From the NCBI RefSeq assembly GCF_006489205.2, contig NZ_VFYR02000005.1, forward strand, positions 248,001-312,000: 64,000 bases of DNA. Reading direction: 5' to 3'. The DNA comes from Brevibacterium sp. XM4083. GTDB taxonomy: Bacteria; Actinomycetota; Actinomycetes; Actinomycetales; Brevibacteriaceae. The notes under the pieces are model-generated. The model was given only the letters and a program-made list of their open reading frames with translations, was not told the DNA's origin and did not search any database. Shown here one piece after another: positions 9,508-17,653 of the stretch. Both the position numbers and the translations under genes were made by a program. Position 1 is the first letter of the stretch. The number at the start of each line of letters is the position of its first letter.

Positions 9508-9756
9508 TCAGCCGGCGCGGCGGGCGCGGGCGGCGCGACGCTTGAGGGCGCGGCGCTCGTCTTCGCTGAGGCCGCCCCAGACGCCGGCGTCCTGTCCGGA
9601 TTCGAGTGCCCACTGGAGGCAGGTCTCCGCCACTTCGCAGCGACGGCACACAGTCTTGGCCTCTTCGATCTGAAGCAATGCCGGACCCGTGTTTCCGATG
9701 GGGAAGAACAGTTCGGGGTCCTCATTGAGGCATGCAGCGCGATGACGCCAATCCAT
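9508..9756 (-). CDS. whiB1: WhiB1-type iron-sulfur transcriptional regulator
   Basis: An 82-residue protein beginning MDWRHRAACLNEDPELFFP, with the four cluster ligands at Cys9, Cys37, Cys40 and Cys46, the GVWGG turn, and a basic C-terminal tail (RRALKRRAARARR). Length, Cys positions and sequence closely match mycobacterial WhiB1, an essential NO-sensitive 4Fe-4S regulator that works with the primary sigma factor. The start was placed at MDWRH. An upstream in-frame extension of 34 codons is Cys-rich by chance and has no family support. The 415-bp upstream region carries a CRP-like near-palindrome, notable because M. tuberculosis whiB1 is CRP-regulated. Confidence 0.93.
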   Translation of the reverse strand: MDWRHRAACLNEDPELFFPIGNTGPALLQIEEAKTVCRRCEVAETCLQWALESGQDAGVWGGLSEDERRALKRRAARARRAG

Positions 9757-10171
9757 GGTGGCCTTTCGACGGTGATAAGTGAAAGCGGTGTGCGCGCACG
9801 ACAGCAGCGGCGCGCAACTCTCACAGTCAAGGTTCACATAACCGCAAAAGGCACACAAGAGTCTGGCAGTGTGAAGTTTCTGACAAATATTCTGTCCATT
9901 TTCCTGCTAAGGCGTGCTCGTTGCAAATCCGTCCAAAACGCGTCTCACTCTGCAGAAGCACGGTGTCGCCGGGGTGAACGGAAAGGGGAGGGACCGTGAA
10001 GTCGCCCGTCCTCGGAGGAGGATGTCACGCGGCAGGCGGACAGCCGCCCCTCGTGGTGGGCGGAGACTATCACTGCGAGGAGAACTGCACGTGAGACGCC
10101 TGCCGCAGGGACCTCGGCCGTGGGTAGACTGGCAGGCACCTGAACCAGCACCGAGAGCCGATGGAGGACTC
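9757..10171. promoter_or_regulatory. 415-bp divergent regulatory region, whiB1 / carbonic-anhydrase-like gene
   Basis: No credible gene was seen. The part around 9830-9930 is markedly AT-rich for this genome and probably holds the whiB1 promoter. It contains a CRP-like site (TGTGA-N6-TGACA, 9870-9885). On the plus strand a TAGACT hexamer at 10125-10130 is a likely -10 box for the downstream gene, giving a ~35-nt leader that carries a GGAGG ribosome-binding site (10163-10167). Confidence 0.5.
9870..9885. promoter_or_regulatory. CRP-like near-palindrome upstream of whiB1
   Basis: TGTGA-AGTTTC-TGACA matches the CRP consensus TGTGA-N6-TCACA with one mismatch. It lies about 115 bp upstream of the whiB1 start codon. 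CRP control of whiB1 is established in M. tuberculosis; here it is inferred from the site alone. Confidence 0.4.
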
Positions 10172-10732
10172 ATGACGGAATCGCAGGCACGCATCATCTC
10201 TGTCGGCGGGCACACCCCGCAGATCGATCCCGAGGCCTTCGTCGCCGCCGGCGCCACCCTCGTCGGCGACGTGCGCGTCGAACGCGGCGCCGGCATCTTC
10301 TACGGCTGTGTGCTCCGAGCGGAGAAGGCCCCGATCACCATAGGCGAGGACTCCAACGTCCAGGACAACACGGTGATGCACACCGACGAGGGCAAACCCG
10401 TCGTCGTCGGCCGGCGGGTCTCGATCGGCCACCAGGCCCTCGTCCACGGCGCCGCCGTCGACGACGATGTGCTCATCGGGATGCATGCGACGGTCCTCAA
10501 CGACGCGCACATCGGCTCCGAATCGCTCATCGCGGCCGGCACGGTCGTCCTCGAGGGCACCGACATCCCGCCGCGCTCCCTCGTCGCAGGCGTCCCCGGC
10601 AAAGTGCGACGCGAGATGACCGACGACGGCGTCGAGAAGGTCAGGGCCAATGCGCAGGCCTATGTCTCCCTCTCCGCGCTCCACCGCGACACCGCCGAGG
10701 TGGTCGACCCTGCCGACGCCGCCGATTCCTGA
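10172..10732 (+). CDS. Gamma-carbonic-anhydrase-like left-handed beta-helix protein
   Basis: A 186-residue protein made of hexapeptide repeats (GATLVGDVRVERGAGIFYGCVLRAE onward) with VSIGHQALVHG and HATVLNDAHIGSES segments. The family's three zinc-binding histidines are plausibly in HTDEG/GHQALVHG, though assignment by eye is partial. Proteins of this size and layout are annotated as gamma carbonic anhydrase (YrdA/PaaY/CaiE-like); hydratase activity is often absent or untested. The ATG follows GGAGG by 4 nt. A TAGACT -10 candidate lies 41 nt upstream of the start. An imperfect hairpin follows at 10765-10790. Confidence 0.85.
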   Translation: MTESQARIISVGGHTPQIDPEAFVAAGATLVGDVRVERGAGIFYGCVLRAEKAPITIGEDSNVQDNTVMHTDEGKPVVVGRRVSIGHQALVHGAAVDDDVLIGMHATVLNDAHIGSESLIAAGTVVLEGTDIPPRSLVAGVPGKVRREMTDDGVEKVRANAQAYVSLSALHRDTAEVVDPADAADS

Positions 10733-10813
10733 CCGGCGCCGCCCGCCTGACGACGCACTTTCCGCCCCGAGAGTTCATTCGCTCCCGGGGTGGCGATTTG
10801 AGAGGATTGAGCC

Positions 10814-12247
10814 GTGAACGAAGAATTTGAATCCGCAGCAGATCGAGTCGTCGTCATCGGCGGTGGTCCGGGAGGCTACGAAGCCGCTCTCGCCGCCGCA
10901 CAGCTGGGCGCCGACGTCATGCTCATCGAGCGCCACCGCACCGGCGGCGCCGCTGTCGTCACCGACGTCGTGCCCTCGAAGTCGCTCATCGCGACAGCGG
11001 AGATGATGGACGAGATCACGCGCTCGTCGAGTCTCGGCATCAGGATCACCGGCAAGGACGAGACGACCGAGGAGCACCCGGACCACGACCGGGTGACTGC
11101 GGACCTCAAAGCGGTCAACGACCGCATCCTCTCGCTCGCCACCGCCCAGTCCGACGACATCTACGACGGTCTCATCCGCGCCGGGGTGAAGATCATCAAG
11201 GGCAGCGCGACGCTCGTCGACCGCGATCGGGTCGAGGTCGTCGAGGAGAGCGGCACCGAATACACCCTGCGGGCCTCGACGATCCTGCTGGCCGTCGGCG
11301 CCCACCCGCGCGAACTCGACACCGCCAAGCCCGACGGCGAGCGGATCCTGTCATGGACCCAGCTCTACGAACTCGAGGAGCTGCCCGAGCATCTCATCGT
11401 CGTCGGGTCGGGCGTCACCGGTGCCGAGTTCGCCTCGGCGTACCGCGCCCTCGGCGCCGACGTCACCCTCGTGTCCTCCCGCGAGAAGGTCCTGCCCGGG
11501 CAGGACGAGGACGCCGCCGACGTCCTCGAGTTCGTCTTCCGCAACAAGGGCATGAACGTGCTCTCCCGCTCCCGCGCCCAGTCGGTCGAGCGGACCGACG
11601 ACGGCGTCGAGGTCACCCTCGCCGACGGCCGCCGGGTCCAGGGATCGCACTGCCTCATGGCCGTCGGGTCGATTCCCAACACCGCCGACCTCGGACTCGA
11701 CGCGGCCGGCGTCAAGGTCAACGACTCCGGGCACATCGTCGTCGACGGCGTCTCCCGGACCAACCGCCCCGGCATCTACGCCGCCGGTGACTGCACCGGC
11801 GTCCTGCCGCTTGCCTCGGTGGCGGCGATGCAGGGGCGCATCGCGATGTCCCACGCCCTCGGCGATGCCGTCCAGCCGCTCAAGCTGCGCAACGTCGCCT
11901 CGAACGTCTTCACCGCCCCGGAGATCGCGACCGTCGGATTCACCCAGCAGAACTACCGCGAGAACCCCACCGACATCGACACCGTCATGCTGCCGCTCGA
12001 CACCAACCCGCGGGCGAAGATGCTCGGCATCGAAGACGGCTTCGTCAAGATCTTCGCGCGTCGCGGTTCGGGCTCCATCCTCGGCGGAGTCGTCGTCGGG
12101 CCCCGCGCCAGCGAGCTCATCCTCCCCATCACGATGGCCGTGGAGAACCGCCTGACCGTCGATCAGCTCTCGGCGTCGTTCGTCGTCTACCCCTCGCTGA
12201 GCGGATCGCTGACCGAGGCCTCGCGGCGCCTCCACCGGCACCTCTAG
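10814..12247 (+). CDS. lpdA: LpdA-type NAD(P)H quinone reductase (lipoamide-dehydrogenase-like flavoprotein)
   Basis: A 477-residue pyridine nucleotide-disulfide oxidoreductase fold: FAD-binding VVVIGGGPGGYEAAL (~11-25), a central NAD(P)-binding segment LIVVGSGVTGAEFASAYRAL, GIYAAGDCTG, and a dimerisation domain. The redox CxxxxC of true lipoamide dehydrogenases is absent: the segment reads TGGAAVVTDVVPSKSLIA, with no cysteine. The usual C-terminal His-Glu pair region is VYPSLSGSLTEA. This pattern is that of the LpdA/Rv3303c group, which reduces quinones with NAD(P)H. Start is GTG with a GAGAGG ribosome-binding site. It is followed by the ECF42 module in the same direction, but a promoter separates them. 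Confidence 0.85.
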   Translation: MNEEFESAADRVVVIGGGPGGYEAALAAAQLGADVMLIERHRTGGAAVVTDVVPSKSLIATAEMMDEITRSSSLGIRITGKDETTEEHPDHDRVTADLKAVNDRILSLATAQSDDIYDGLIRAGVKIIKGSATLVDRDRVEVVEESGTEYTLRASTILLAVGAHPRELDTAKPDGERILSWTQLYELEELPEHLIVVGSGVTGAEFASAYRALGADVTLVSSREKVLPGQDEDAADVLEFVFRNKGMNVLSRSRAQSVERTDDGVEVTLADGRRVQGSHCLMAVGSIPNTADLGLDAAGVKVNDSGHIVVDGVSRTNRPGIYAAGDCTGVLPLASVAAMQGRIAMSHALGDAVQPLKLRNVASNVFTAPEIATVGFTQQNYRENPTDIDTVMLPLDTNPRAKMLGIEDGFVKIFARRGSGSILGGVVVGPRASELILPITMAVENRLTVDQLSASFVVYPSLSGSLTEASRRLHRHL

Positions 12248-12266
12248 AGATCTTTTCGCCTCCCGG

Positions 12267-12293
12267 TGTCGATATCCTGACCTCAGGGACGTC
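12267..12293 (+). promoter_or_regulatory. ECF42-type promoter (TGTCGA-N17-CGTC)
   Basis: TGTCGA (12267-12272) and CGTC (12290-12293) are separated by exactly 17 nt, about 75 nt before the YCII gene. From memory, ECF42 sigma factors recognise a TGTCGA -35 and a CGA/TC -10 element upstream of their DGPF/YCII partner genes, so this is a good autoregulatory promoter candidate. Confidence 0.65.
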
Positions 12294-12367
12294 ACAGTGG
12301 TGTCGGACGATCCCGTCCGGCGCCACCGGGTGCGCGAGGCGCATCCGCACGCGAAGGGAAGTCAGAG

Positions 12368-12709
12368 ATGAAATACGCACTGCTGCTCATGGGCAGGACC
12401 GCCGACGCCGACTGCGGTGAGGACGGCGGACCCGACCCGAGCGAGTTCATGCGCTTCGACGAGGAGATCAGCGCCGCCGGCATCGTCGTCGGCGGATTCG
12501 CCCTCGAAGGCCCCGAGCACGGGGTGAGAGTGAGCGAAGCGGAGGGGCAGGCGCTGGTCACCTCGGGGCCGTTCGCCGAATCGAGCGAGTTCGTCGGCGG
12601 CAGCTACGTCATCGAGGTGCCGACGATCGACGATGCGATCGGCTGGGCGAAGCGCAGCCCCGGCGCGCGGTTCGGGCACATCGAGATCCGGCCCCTCGCC
12701 GACTACTGA
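12368..12709 (+). CDS. YCII/DGPF domain protein (ECF42 partner)
   Basis: A 113-residue single-domain protein: MKYALLLMGR opening, DEEISAAGIVVGGFAL, and the DGPF-like motif TSGPFAESSEFVGGSYVIEV, ending HIEIRPLADY. YCII/DGPF proteins are the usual genomic partners of ECF42 sigma factors, and the next gene is exactly that, 8 nt downstream. Biochemical role is unknown; the partner is thought to be a regulon member. An ECF42-like promoter lies upstream. Confidence 0.87.
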   Translation: MKYALLLMGRTADADCGEDGGPDPSEFMRFDEEISAAGIVVGGFALEGPEHGVRVSEAEGQALVTSGPFAESSEFVGGSYVIEVPTIDDAIGWAKRSPGARFGHIEIRPLADY

Positions 12710-12717
12710 GTCCGGCC

Positions 12718-13984
12718 ATGGCCACCGAGTCCGCGGCAGCCGCCCGGGCCCTCACCGTGATCGGCGAGGAGGACCACGGGCGCCTGCTCGCGGCTCTGGC
12801 CCGGACCTTCCACGACCTCGATCTCGCCGAGGAGGCACTCGCCGACGCGATCGTCCGCGCGGTCGAGACCTGGCCGGGCAGGGGAGTGCCCGCCAACCCC
12901 CAGGCGTGGCTGATGACGACGGCGAAGAACCGCGCGATCGACCTCATCCGTGCCGATGCCCGCAGAGCACGGCACCTCGCACGACTGCGGATCGAGGACG
13001 AACGGCGCCCCGGCGATCACGAGGACCACGCCGACCGCCTCGGCGCGGACCTCGATTCCGCCCGTATCCCCGATGACCGGCTCGGTCTCTTCTTCACCTG
13101 CGCGCATCCGACCTTGAAAGAGCCCGAGCGGATCGCCCTCATCCTCCGCTTCCTCGCCGGACTGAGCACCGCCGAGGTGGCTGCCGCCTTCCTCGTCGAC
13201 ACGACGACGATGCAGCAGCGGATCGTGCGGGCGAAGAAGCGGATCACGGTGACGGGGATTCCGTTCGGCACCCCCACCTCGGAGGTCCTCGGTGACCGAC
13301 TGTCCGGAGTGCTGCGCGTCGTCTACCTCATCTTCACGCAGGGGTTCGCCGCGACAGCCGGACCGGTCCATGCGCGCGCCGACCTCCAGGAGGAGGCGAT
13401 CCGGTTGGCCCGCCTGCTCGTGCGGCTGCTGCCGGACCGGACGGAGCCCCGCGGTCTGCTCGCCCTGCTCCTGCTCACCCGGGCGCGGGCGGAGGCGCGG
13501 GTCGATGAGCACGGGCGTCCGATCCCGCTCGAGCACCAGGACCGGCGGCGCTGGGATTCGCGGCTCATCGCCGAAGGCCTCGGGCTGGCGCAGGCGGCCG
13601 CCGGTGAACAGGGTGCGGGGGCGTACACGGTGCAGTCGGCGATCGCGGCCGTCCATGCCGAAGTTCGCCGAGACTGACTGGCCGCAGATCCTCGTCCTCT
13701 ACCGGCTGCTCGAGCGGTTCGAGCCGACCCCGGTCGTCGCCCTCAACATCGCGGTGGTGCGGGGGAAGGTCAGCGGTCCGGCGACGGGGCTGGCGTCCCT
13801 CGATGCGCTCGCCGGTGACGCGCAGCTGCAGCGCCATCGTCCCTATCACATCGCGCGGGCGATCACGCTGCGTGAGCTGGGACGCGAGGACGACGCCGAG
13901 GCGGCGCTGCGCAGCGCACTGGCGTGTCCGGGCAATGATGCCGAGTCCGACTACCTCACTGCCCGGATCACCGACGACGGGTGA
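12718..13984 (+). pseudogene. ECF42 sigma factor with C-terminal extension, frameshifted
   Basis: The N-terminal ~180 residues hold sigma region 2 (FHDLDLAEEALADAIV, PQAWLMTTAKNRAID) and region 4 (LRFLAGLSTAEVAAAFLV, QRIVRAKKRI). These are followed by the long helical extension diagnostic of ECF42 (RLLPDRTEPRGLLALLLL). The first frame ends early at AAVHAEVRRD-stop, while the +1 frame continues with FAETDWPQILVLYRLLERF, as family members do. Joining the frames around 13660 gives ~421 residues, the usual length. Restoring the frame needs loss of one base in the GTT codon after HAE. Either the gene is truncated in nature or there is a sequencing error. No slippery heptamer suggesting programmed shifting was seen. 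Confidence 0.82.
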
Positions 13985-13995
13985 TCCGGGCAGTG
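13957..13995. terminator. Strong bidirectional terminator, sigma gene / carboxylase gene
   Basis: Perfect 16-bp stem (arms 13957-13972 and 13980-13995) with a 7-nt loop. It overlaps the 3' end of the sigma gene and precedes the convergent carboxylase stop by 16 nt, so it can serve both strands. Confidence 0.75.
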
Positions 13996-14011
13996 GGTGA
14001 GCGCGGTGGAC

Positions 14012-15820
14012 TCAGGCGGCGAACCGGATGATCGGCTCTCCCGACTTCACGGCGGTGCCGGCATCGACGAGGACCTCGGAGACCGTGCCCGAGTGACCCG
14101 CCTTGAGCGGCTGCTCCATCTTCATCGCCTCGATGACGGCGAGCGTGTCCCCGGCCTCGACGGTGTCCCCGGCGGCCACGGCGACGGAGACGATCGTGCC
14201 CTGCATCGGGGCGTTGAGCGCGTTGGACTCGTCGGTCAGCTGCGCGCCCTTGCGGCGCAGGTTGCGCTTGCGGCGGGGCACGCTCGGGCTCGGGACGTGA
14301 CCGAGGTCGGAGATGACGTCCTTGGGAACCGACACGGTCATTCGGCGGCCGTCGACCTCGACGACGACACTGAAGCTGTCAGCGGTGGTGCTCATGTGAT
14401 CTCCTGTGGTCGGTGCGGCGAGCGGGTTGACGAACGCGGTTTCGAGCCAGTTGGTCCACACCGCGAAGTCTCCGGCGAAGGCCGGTTCCGAGGCGAGGAT
14501 GCGGTGGAGGGGCAGCAGAGTGGAGACTCCGTCGATGCGGTATTCGCTCAGGGCGCGACGCGAGCGGGCCAGCGCCTGGTCGCGGTCGGCGCCGGTGATG
14601 ATGAGCTTGGCGAGCATCGGGTCGAAGTCGGTGCCGACGACGCTGCCCTCGCCGATGCCGGAGTCGAGGCGCACCCCGGGCCCGGCCGGTGCCCGGTAGT
14701 TCTTCACGGTGCCGGTGGCGGGGAAGAACGTCGTGGGATCCTCGGCGTTGATGCGGAACTGGATCGCGTGTCCGCGCACGGCGGGGAACGTCTCGGGGAG
14801 GCGCTCACCCGAGGCGATGCGCAGCTGCCAGCCGACGAGATCGACGCCGGTGACCTCCTCGGTGACGGTGTGCTCGACCTGGATGCGCGCGTTGGCCTCC
14901 ATGAAGATGATCGTCCCGTCCGTGCCGAGGAGGAACTCGCACGTGGCGGCGCCGACGTAGCCGACGTGGGCGAGCACGCGGATCGAGGCCTCGGTGACGA
15001 TGCGCTCCTGCTCCGCGGTGAGGAACGGGGCAGGCGCCTCTTCGACGATCTTCTGGTTCCGGCGCTGCAGCGTGCAGTCGCGGGTCGAGAGGACGCGGAC
15101 TTCGCCGAAGGAGTCGGCGAGGCACTGGGTCTCGATGTGCCGGGGGTGGACGATCTGCTTCTCGATGAGGCATTCGCCGCGCCCGAACGCCGCCAGGGCC
15201 TCGCGGGTGGCCGCGGTGTATGCGGCTTCGAGGTCGTCGGCGGTCGGGCAGGCGCGGAAGCCGCGGCCGCCGCCGCCGTGGACGGCCTTGATGACGACGG
15301 GATAGCCGATGCGCTCGGCGACCGCGGCGGCCTCGGCGAGATCGGCGACGGCGCCGTCGGATCCCGGTGCGACGGGAGCGGAGACCGCCTCGGCGACCTC
15401 ACGGGCACCGGACTTGTCGCCGAGGAGCTCGATGGCGGCCGGGGGAGGGCCGACCCAGGTCAGACCGGCATCGATGACGGCCTGCGCGAACAGCGCGTTC
15501 TCGGCGAGGTAGCCGTAGCCGGGATGGATGGCATCGGCACCGGAGCGTGTGGCGAGGGCGAGGATCTTGTCGATGTCGAGGTAGGTCTCCCCGGCGCCGG
15601 TGCCCTCGAGCAGCCAGGCGTCGTCGGCGAGCGACACGAACTCGGCGTCCGCATCGGCTCGGGTGTAGACGGCGACCGCTTTGATGCCCAGGTCGTGTGC
15701 CGCCCGGATGATGCGCAGGGCGATCTCACCGCGGTTGGCGATGAGGACGCGGCGCACGGGGGCCGTGGGGACGTGGGTCGACAGCGAATCGGTCGTCTCG
15801 TCGGGGAGAACTGAGGTCAT
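14012..15820 (-). CDS. Biotin-dependent acyl-CoA carboxylase alpha subunit (biotin carboxylase + BCCP)
   Basis: A 602-residue fusion. Residues ~20-465 form a biotin carboxylase (RVLIANRGEIALRII, GYGYLAENA, VIKAVHGGGGRGFR as the ATP-grasp loop, EANARIQVEHTVTEE as catalytic loop, FRINAEDP). A linker follows, then a C-terminal biotinyl domain with EAMKME (Lys567 is the biotin site). It supplies carboxybiotin to an acyl-CoA carboxyltransferase. The beta subunit is not in the window, so acetyl-, propionyl- or another acyl-CoA substrate cannot be assigned. ATG is preceded by AAGGAG. A 13-bp palindrome lies 15 nt upstream of the start codon. Confidence 0.92.
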   Translation of the reverse strand: MTSVLPDETTDSLSTHVPTAPVRRVLIANRGEIALRIIRAAHDLGIKAVAVYTRADADAEFVSLADDAWLLEGTGAGETYLDIDKILALATRSGADAIHPGYGYLAENALFAQAVIDAGLTWVGPPPAAIELLGDKSGAREVAEAVSAPVAPGSDGAVADLAEAAAVAERIGYPVVIKAVHGGGGRGFRACPTADDLEAAYTAATREALAAFGRGECLIEKQIVHPRHIETQCLADSFGEVRVLSTRDCTLQRRNQKIVEEAPAPFLTAEQERIVTEASIRVLAHVGYVGAATCEFLLGTDGTIIFMEANARIQVEHTVTEEVTGVDLVGWQLRIASGERLPETFPAVRGHAIQFRINAEDPTTFFPATGTVKNYRAPAGPGVRLDSGIGEGSVVGTDFDPMLAKLIITGADRDQALARSRRALSEYRIDGVSTLLPLHRILASEPAFAGDFAVWTNWLETAFVNPLAAPTTGDHMSTTADSFSVVVEVDGRRMTVSVPKDVISDLGHVPSPSVPRRKRNLRRKGAQLTDESNALNAPMQGTIVSVAVAAGDTVEAGDTLAVIEAMKMEQPLKAGHSGTVSEVLVDAGTAVKSGEPIIRFAA

Positions 15821-15835
15821 GGCGCTCCTTTTGTA

Positions 15836-15848
15836 TGATCTCAGATCA
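15836..15848. promoter_or_regulatory. Operator-like palindrome upstream of the carboxylase gene
   Basis: TGATCT-C-AGATCA is a perfect 13-bp dyad located 15 nt before the carboxylase start codon, where a bound repressor would block initiation. Its form is compatible with a GntR/FadR- or TetR-type site, but the regulator is not identified. Confidence 0.45.
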
Positions 15849-15944
15849 ATTTAGGGATCGCCGCAAACCGTTTGTAGGCCAGCGATAAAAACCTCATGAG
15901 AAAACTTCAAAGGCGCCGGGCGTGTCCGCTCGACCGCTTCGAGT

Positions 15945-16622
15945 CTAGCCCCGGACGGACCAGAAATCGGGCCAGAACAGGCCCATGTCACGCGCGAGAT
16001 CCCTCACAACCGGCAGGCTGAGCCCGAGCACCGTGAGATGGTCCCCGTCGAGCCGGTCGACGAAGGCGCCGCCGAAGCCGTCGATCGTCAGGGCGCCGGC
16101 GACGTGGAAGGGCTCCTCGGTGGCGATGTAGGCCTCGAGCTCCTCCGGGGTGGGAGTGCCGATGAGCACCGCGGTGGCCGACCGCTGCGAGCGGAGGTCC
16201 CGGAGCCGGAAGGGCTGCGCGAGGTCGGTGCGCTCGAGCACCGCGAGCGAGTGACCGCTGTGCAGCGTCGTCCAGGAGCCGGCCATCGACGCCCAGATCT
16301 CGCGTGTGCGCTCCGGCGTGCCCGGCTTCCCGATCGCCGCGCCGTCGTGTTCGAGGAGGGAATCGCCGGCGATGACGACGCAGGTGAGGGCCCCGCGCAG
16401 TGATTCGGGCAGGTCGGCGGCAGGCATCGCCTCGAGTCGGGTGACGACCGCCTGGGCCTTCGCCGCGGAGAGCTCCGTCGTCAGGTCCCCGACGGACCCG
16501 GTGAAGGACTCCTCGATCGCCCGTTCGTCGACGTCGGAGACGATGACGGTGGGGTCGATGCCCGAGGCGGCGAGGATCTGCCGACGGGAGGGGGACTGGG
16601 AGGCGAGGACGACCGGGATCAC
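15945..16622 (-). CDS. maf: Maf family nucleotide pyrophosphatase
   Basis: A 225-residue protein with the Maf opening VVLASQSPSRRQIL, DVDE (residues ~30), a KAQAV helix, AGDSLLEHDG in place of the usual D-T/S-V-V catalytic stretch, and FHVAGALTIDGFGGAFVDRLDGD near the C terminus. Maf proteins hydrolyse non-canonical or canonical nucleoside triphosphates and have been linked to septum control. The GTG start overlaps the stop of the upstream SGNH gene by 4 nt (GTGA), which implies translational coupling. It is slightly longer than the ~200-residue family norm because of internal insertions. Confidence 0.87.
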   Translation of the reverse strand: MIPVVLASQSPSRRQILAASGIDPTVIVSDVDERAIEESFTGSVGDLTTELSAAKAQAVVTRLEAMPAADLPESLRGALTCVVIAGDSLLEHDGAAIGKPGTPERTREIWASMAGSWTTLHSGHSLAVLERTDLAQPFRLRDLRSQRSATAVLIGTPTPEELEAYIATEEPFHVAGALTIDGFGGAFVDRLDGDHLTVLGLSLPVVRDLARDMGLFWPDFWSVRG

Positions 16623-17587
16623 GGGGCTCTGCCCTCGGATGTCGGCGTCGTGGTGTCGGCGGGTGCGGTCGCAGACGCGTCCTCGTCGGCGACGCTGCCC
16701 TGGCCTGGGCCGGCGTCGGCAGACTCCTCGCGCGTGTCGTCGGGGATGTCCTGCGAGCGGTCGACGGCGATGGGGGCGGCGATGCGCTCGGCGATCGCGG
16801 CGAGCACCGTCGAGGCGAGCTGGGCGTATCCGAGGGCACTGGGGAACCGGCCGGACTCGTTGAGCAGCGATTTCCGGGTCGTGCCCGTCAGCGACCCGGT
16901 GGCGAGCAGCGGCACCGCGCGGGCCGACAGCGCCGCCAGCCACTGCGAGCCGGCGAGGACGCGGGACGAGCGCCGCAGTGTCGTCTTCAGCGGATCGCGC
17001 AGCCCCGGAAGCCCGCCGAGGTTGGGGCAGACGAGGACGAACACCGTGTACCGGCCTTCGCGCTGGAGCCGGTTGATCGCCTGGGTGAGCGCCGGCACGC
17101 CGATCGGACCGTGGATGGGGTGGATGACGTCACCGGTGCCGATCGAGATGATCGCGAAGCGGCGGTCCTGGGTCCACGACTCCGCGCCCTGCCGGGCGAG
17201 GCGCGACGAGCGGAGGATCTCATCGACCTGTGCCGAGAGCCGATCCGACAGCGCTGAGGGGCGGGCGGTCGCTTCGACCCGGACCGTGGTCCCGAGCAGT
17301 CGGGCCAGGCCGCGGCCGATGAGCATGGCAGGGGTCTGGGCGGGATCGTCGATGTCGACGCCGCACAGCCACGAATCGCCGATGACGGCGAGAGCGGCCA
17401 CCTCCCCGTCATCGGCGCCCGGTGGAGGAACATCCTCGGCGATGGTGAGGTGGCGGCGGTCGGCGTCGGCGTCGAACCCCCGACGCAGGGACGAGGCCTG
17501 GCGGCGGAGCAGCCCGGCGGCCGATGCGCCGATGCCGACAGCCGCCCCTGTCATGGTGGCGGCTGCGTAGAAGATGCGCTTTCTCAC
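16619..17587 (-). CDS. SGNH/GDSL-type hydrolase-like protein (catalytic Asp-His apparently lost)
   Basis: A 322-residue protein with an N-terminal hydrophobic segment (TMTGAAVGIGASAAGLL) that may anchor it or act as a signal. Block I is present (AVIGDSWLCG, nucleophile Ser), as is a block III-like ISIGTGDV. Where SGNH enzymes carry D-x-x-H-P near the C terminus, this protein reads SGRFPSALGYAQLA, so the Asp and His of the triad are not visible. The last ~50 residues are Ser/Thr/Asp rich. It forms a translationally coupled pair with maf. It may be a non-catalytic relative, or use another base. It is divergent from the AI-2E family gene. Confidence 0.68.
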   Translation of the reverse strand: MRKRIFYAAATMTGAAVGIGASAAGLLRRQASSLRRGFDADADRRHLTIAEDVPPPGADDGEVAALAVIGDSWLCGVDIDDPAQTPAMLIGRGLARLLGTTVRVEATARPSALSDRLSAQVDEILRSSRLARQGAESWTQDRRFAIISIGTGDVIHPIHGPIGVPALTQAINRLQREGRYTVFVLVCPNLGGLPGLRDPLKTTLRRSSRVLAGSQWLAALSARAVPLLATGSLTGTTRKSLLNESGRFPSALGYAQLASTVLAAIAERIAAPIAVDRSQDIPDDTREESADAGPGQGSVADEDASATAPADTTTPTSEGRAP

Positions 17588-17634
17588 AAAGAATCCCTTC
17601 CTGTGCTGTCATCATTCCACCTCACAGCCATGCG

Positions 17635-17649
17635 CAACAACTATTGTTG
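17635..17649. promoter_or_regulatory. 15-nt dyad (CAACAA-CTA-TTGTTG) at the AI-2E gene start
   Basis: Perfect 6-bp arms with a 3-nt centre sit in the 66-bp divergent gap and end 4 nt before the ATG of the transporter gene. It overlaps the expected ribosome-binding position, so it could be an operator or an RNA hairpin limiting translation. Confidence 0.35.
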
Positions 17650-17653
17650 GAGC

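Noticed and set aside
13997..15814. A 605-codon plus-strand open frame
   Set aside because: Antisense shadow of the biotin carboxylase gene, whose motifs and ribosome-binding site are clear.
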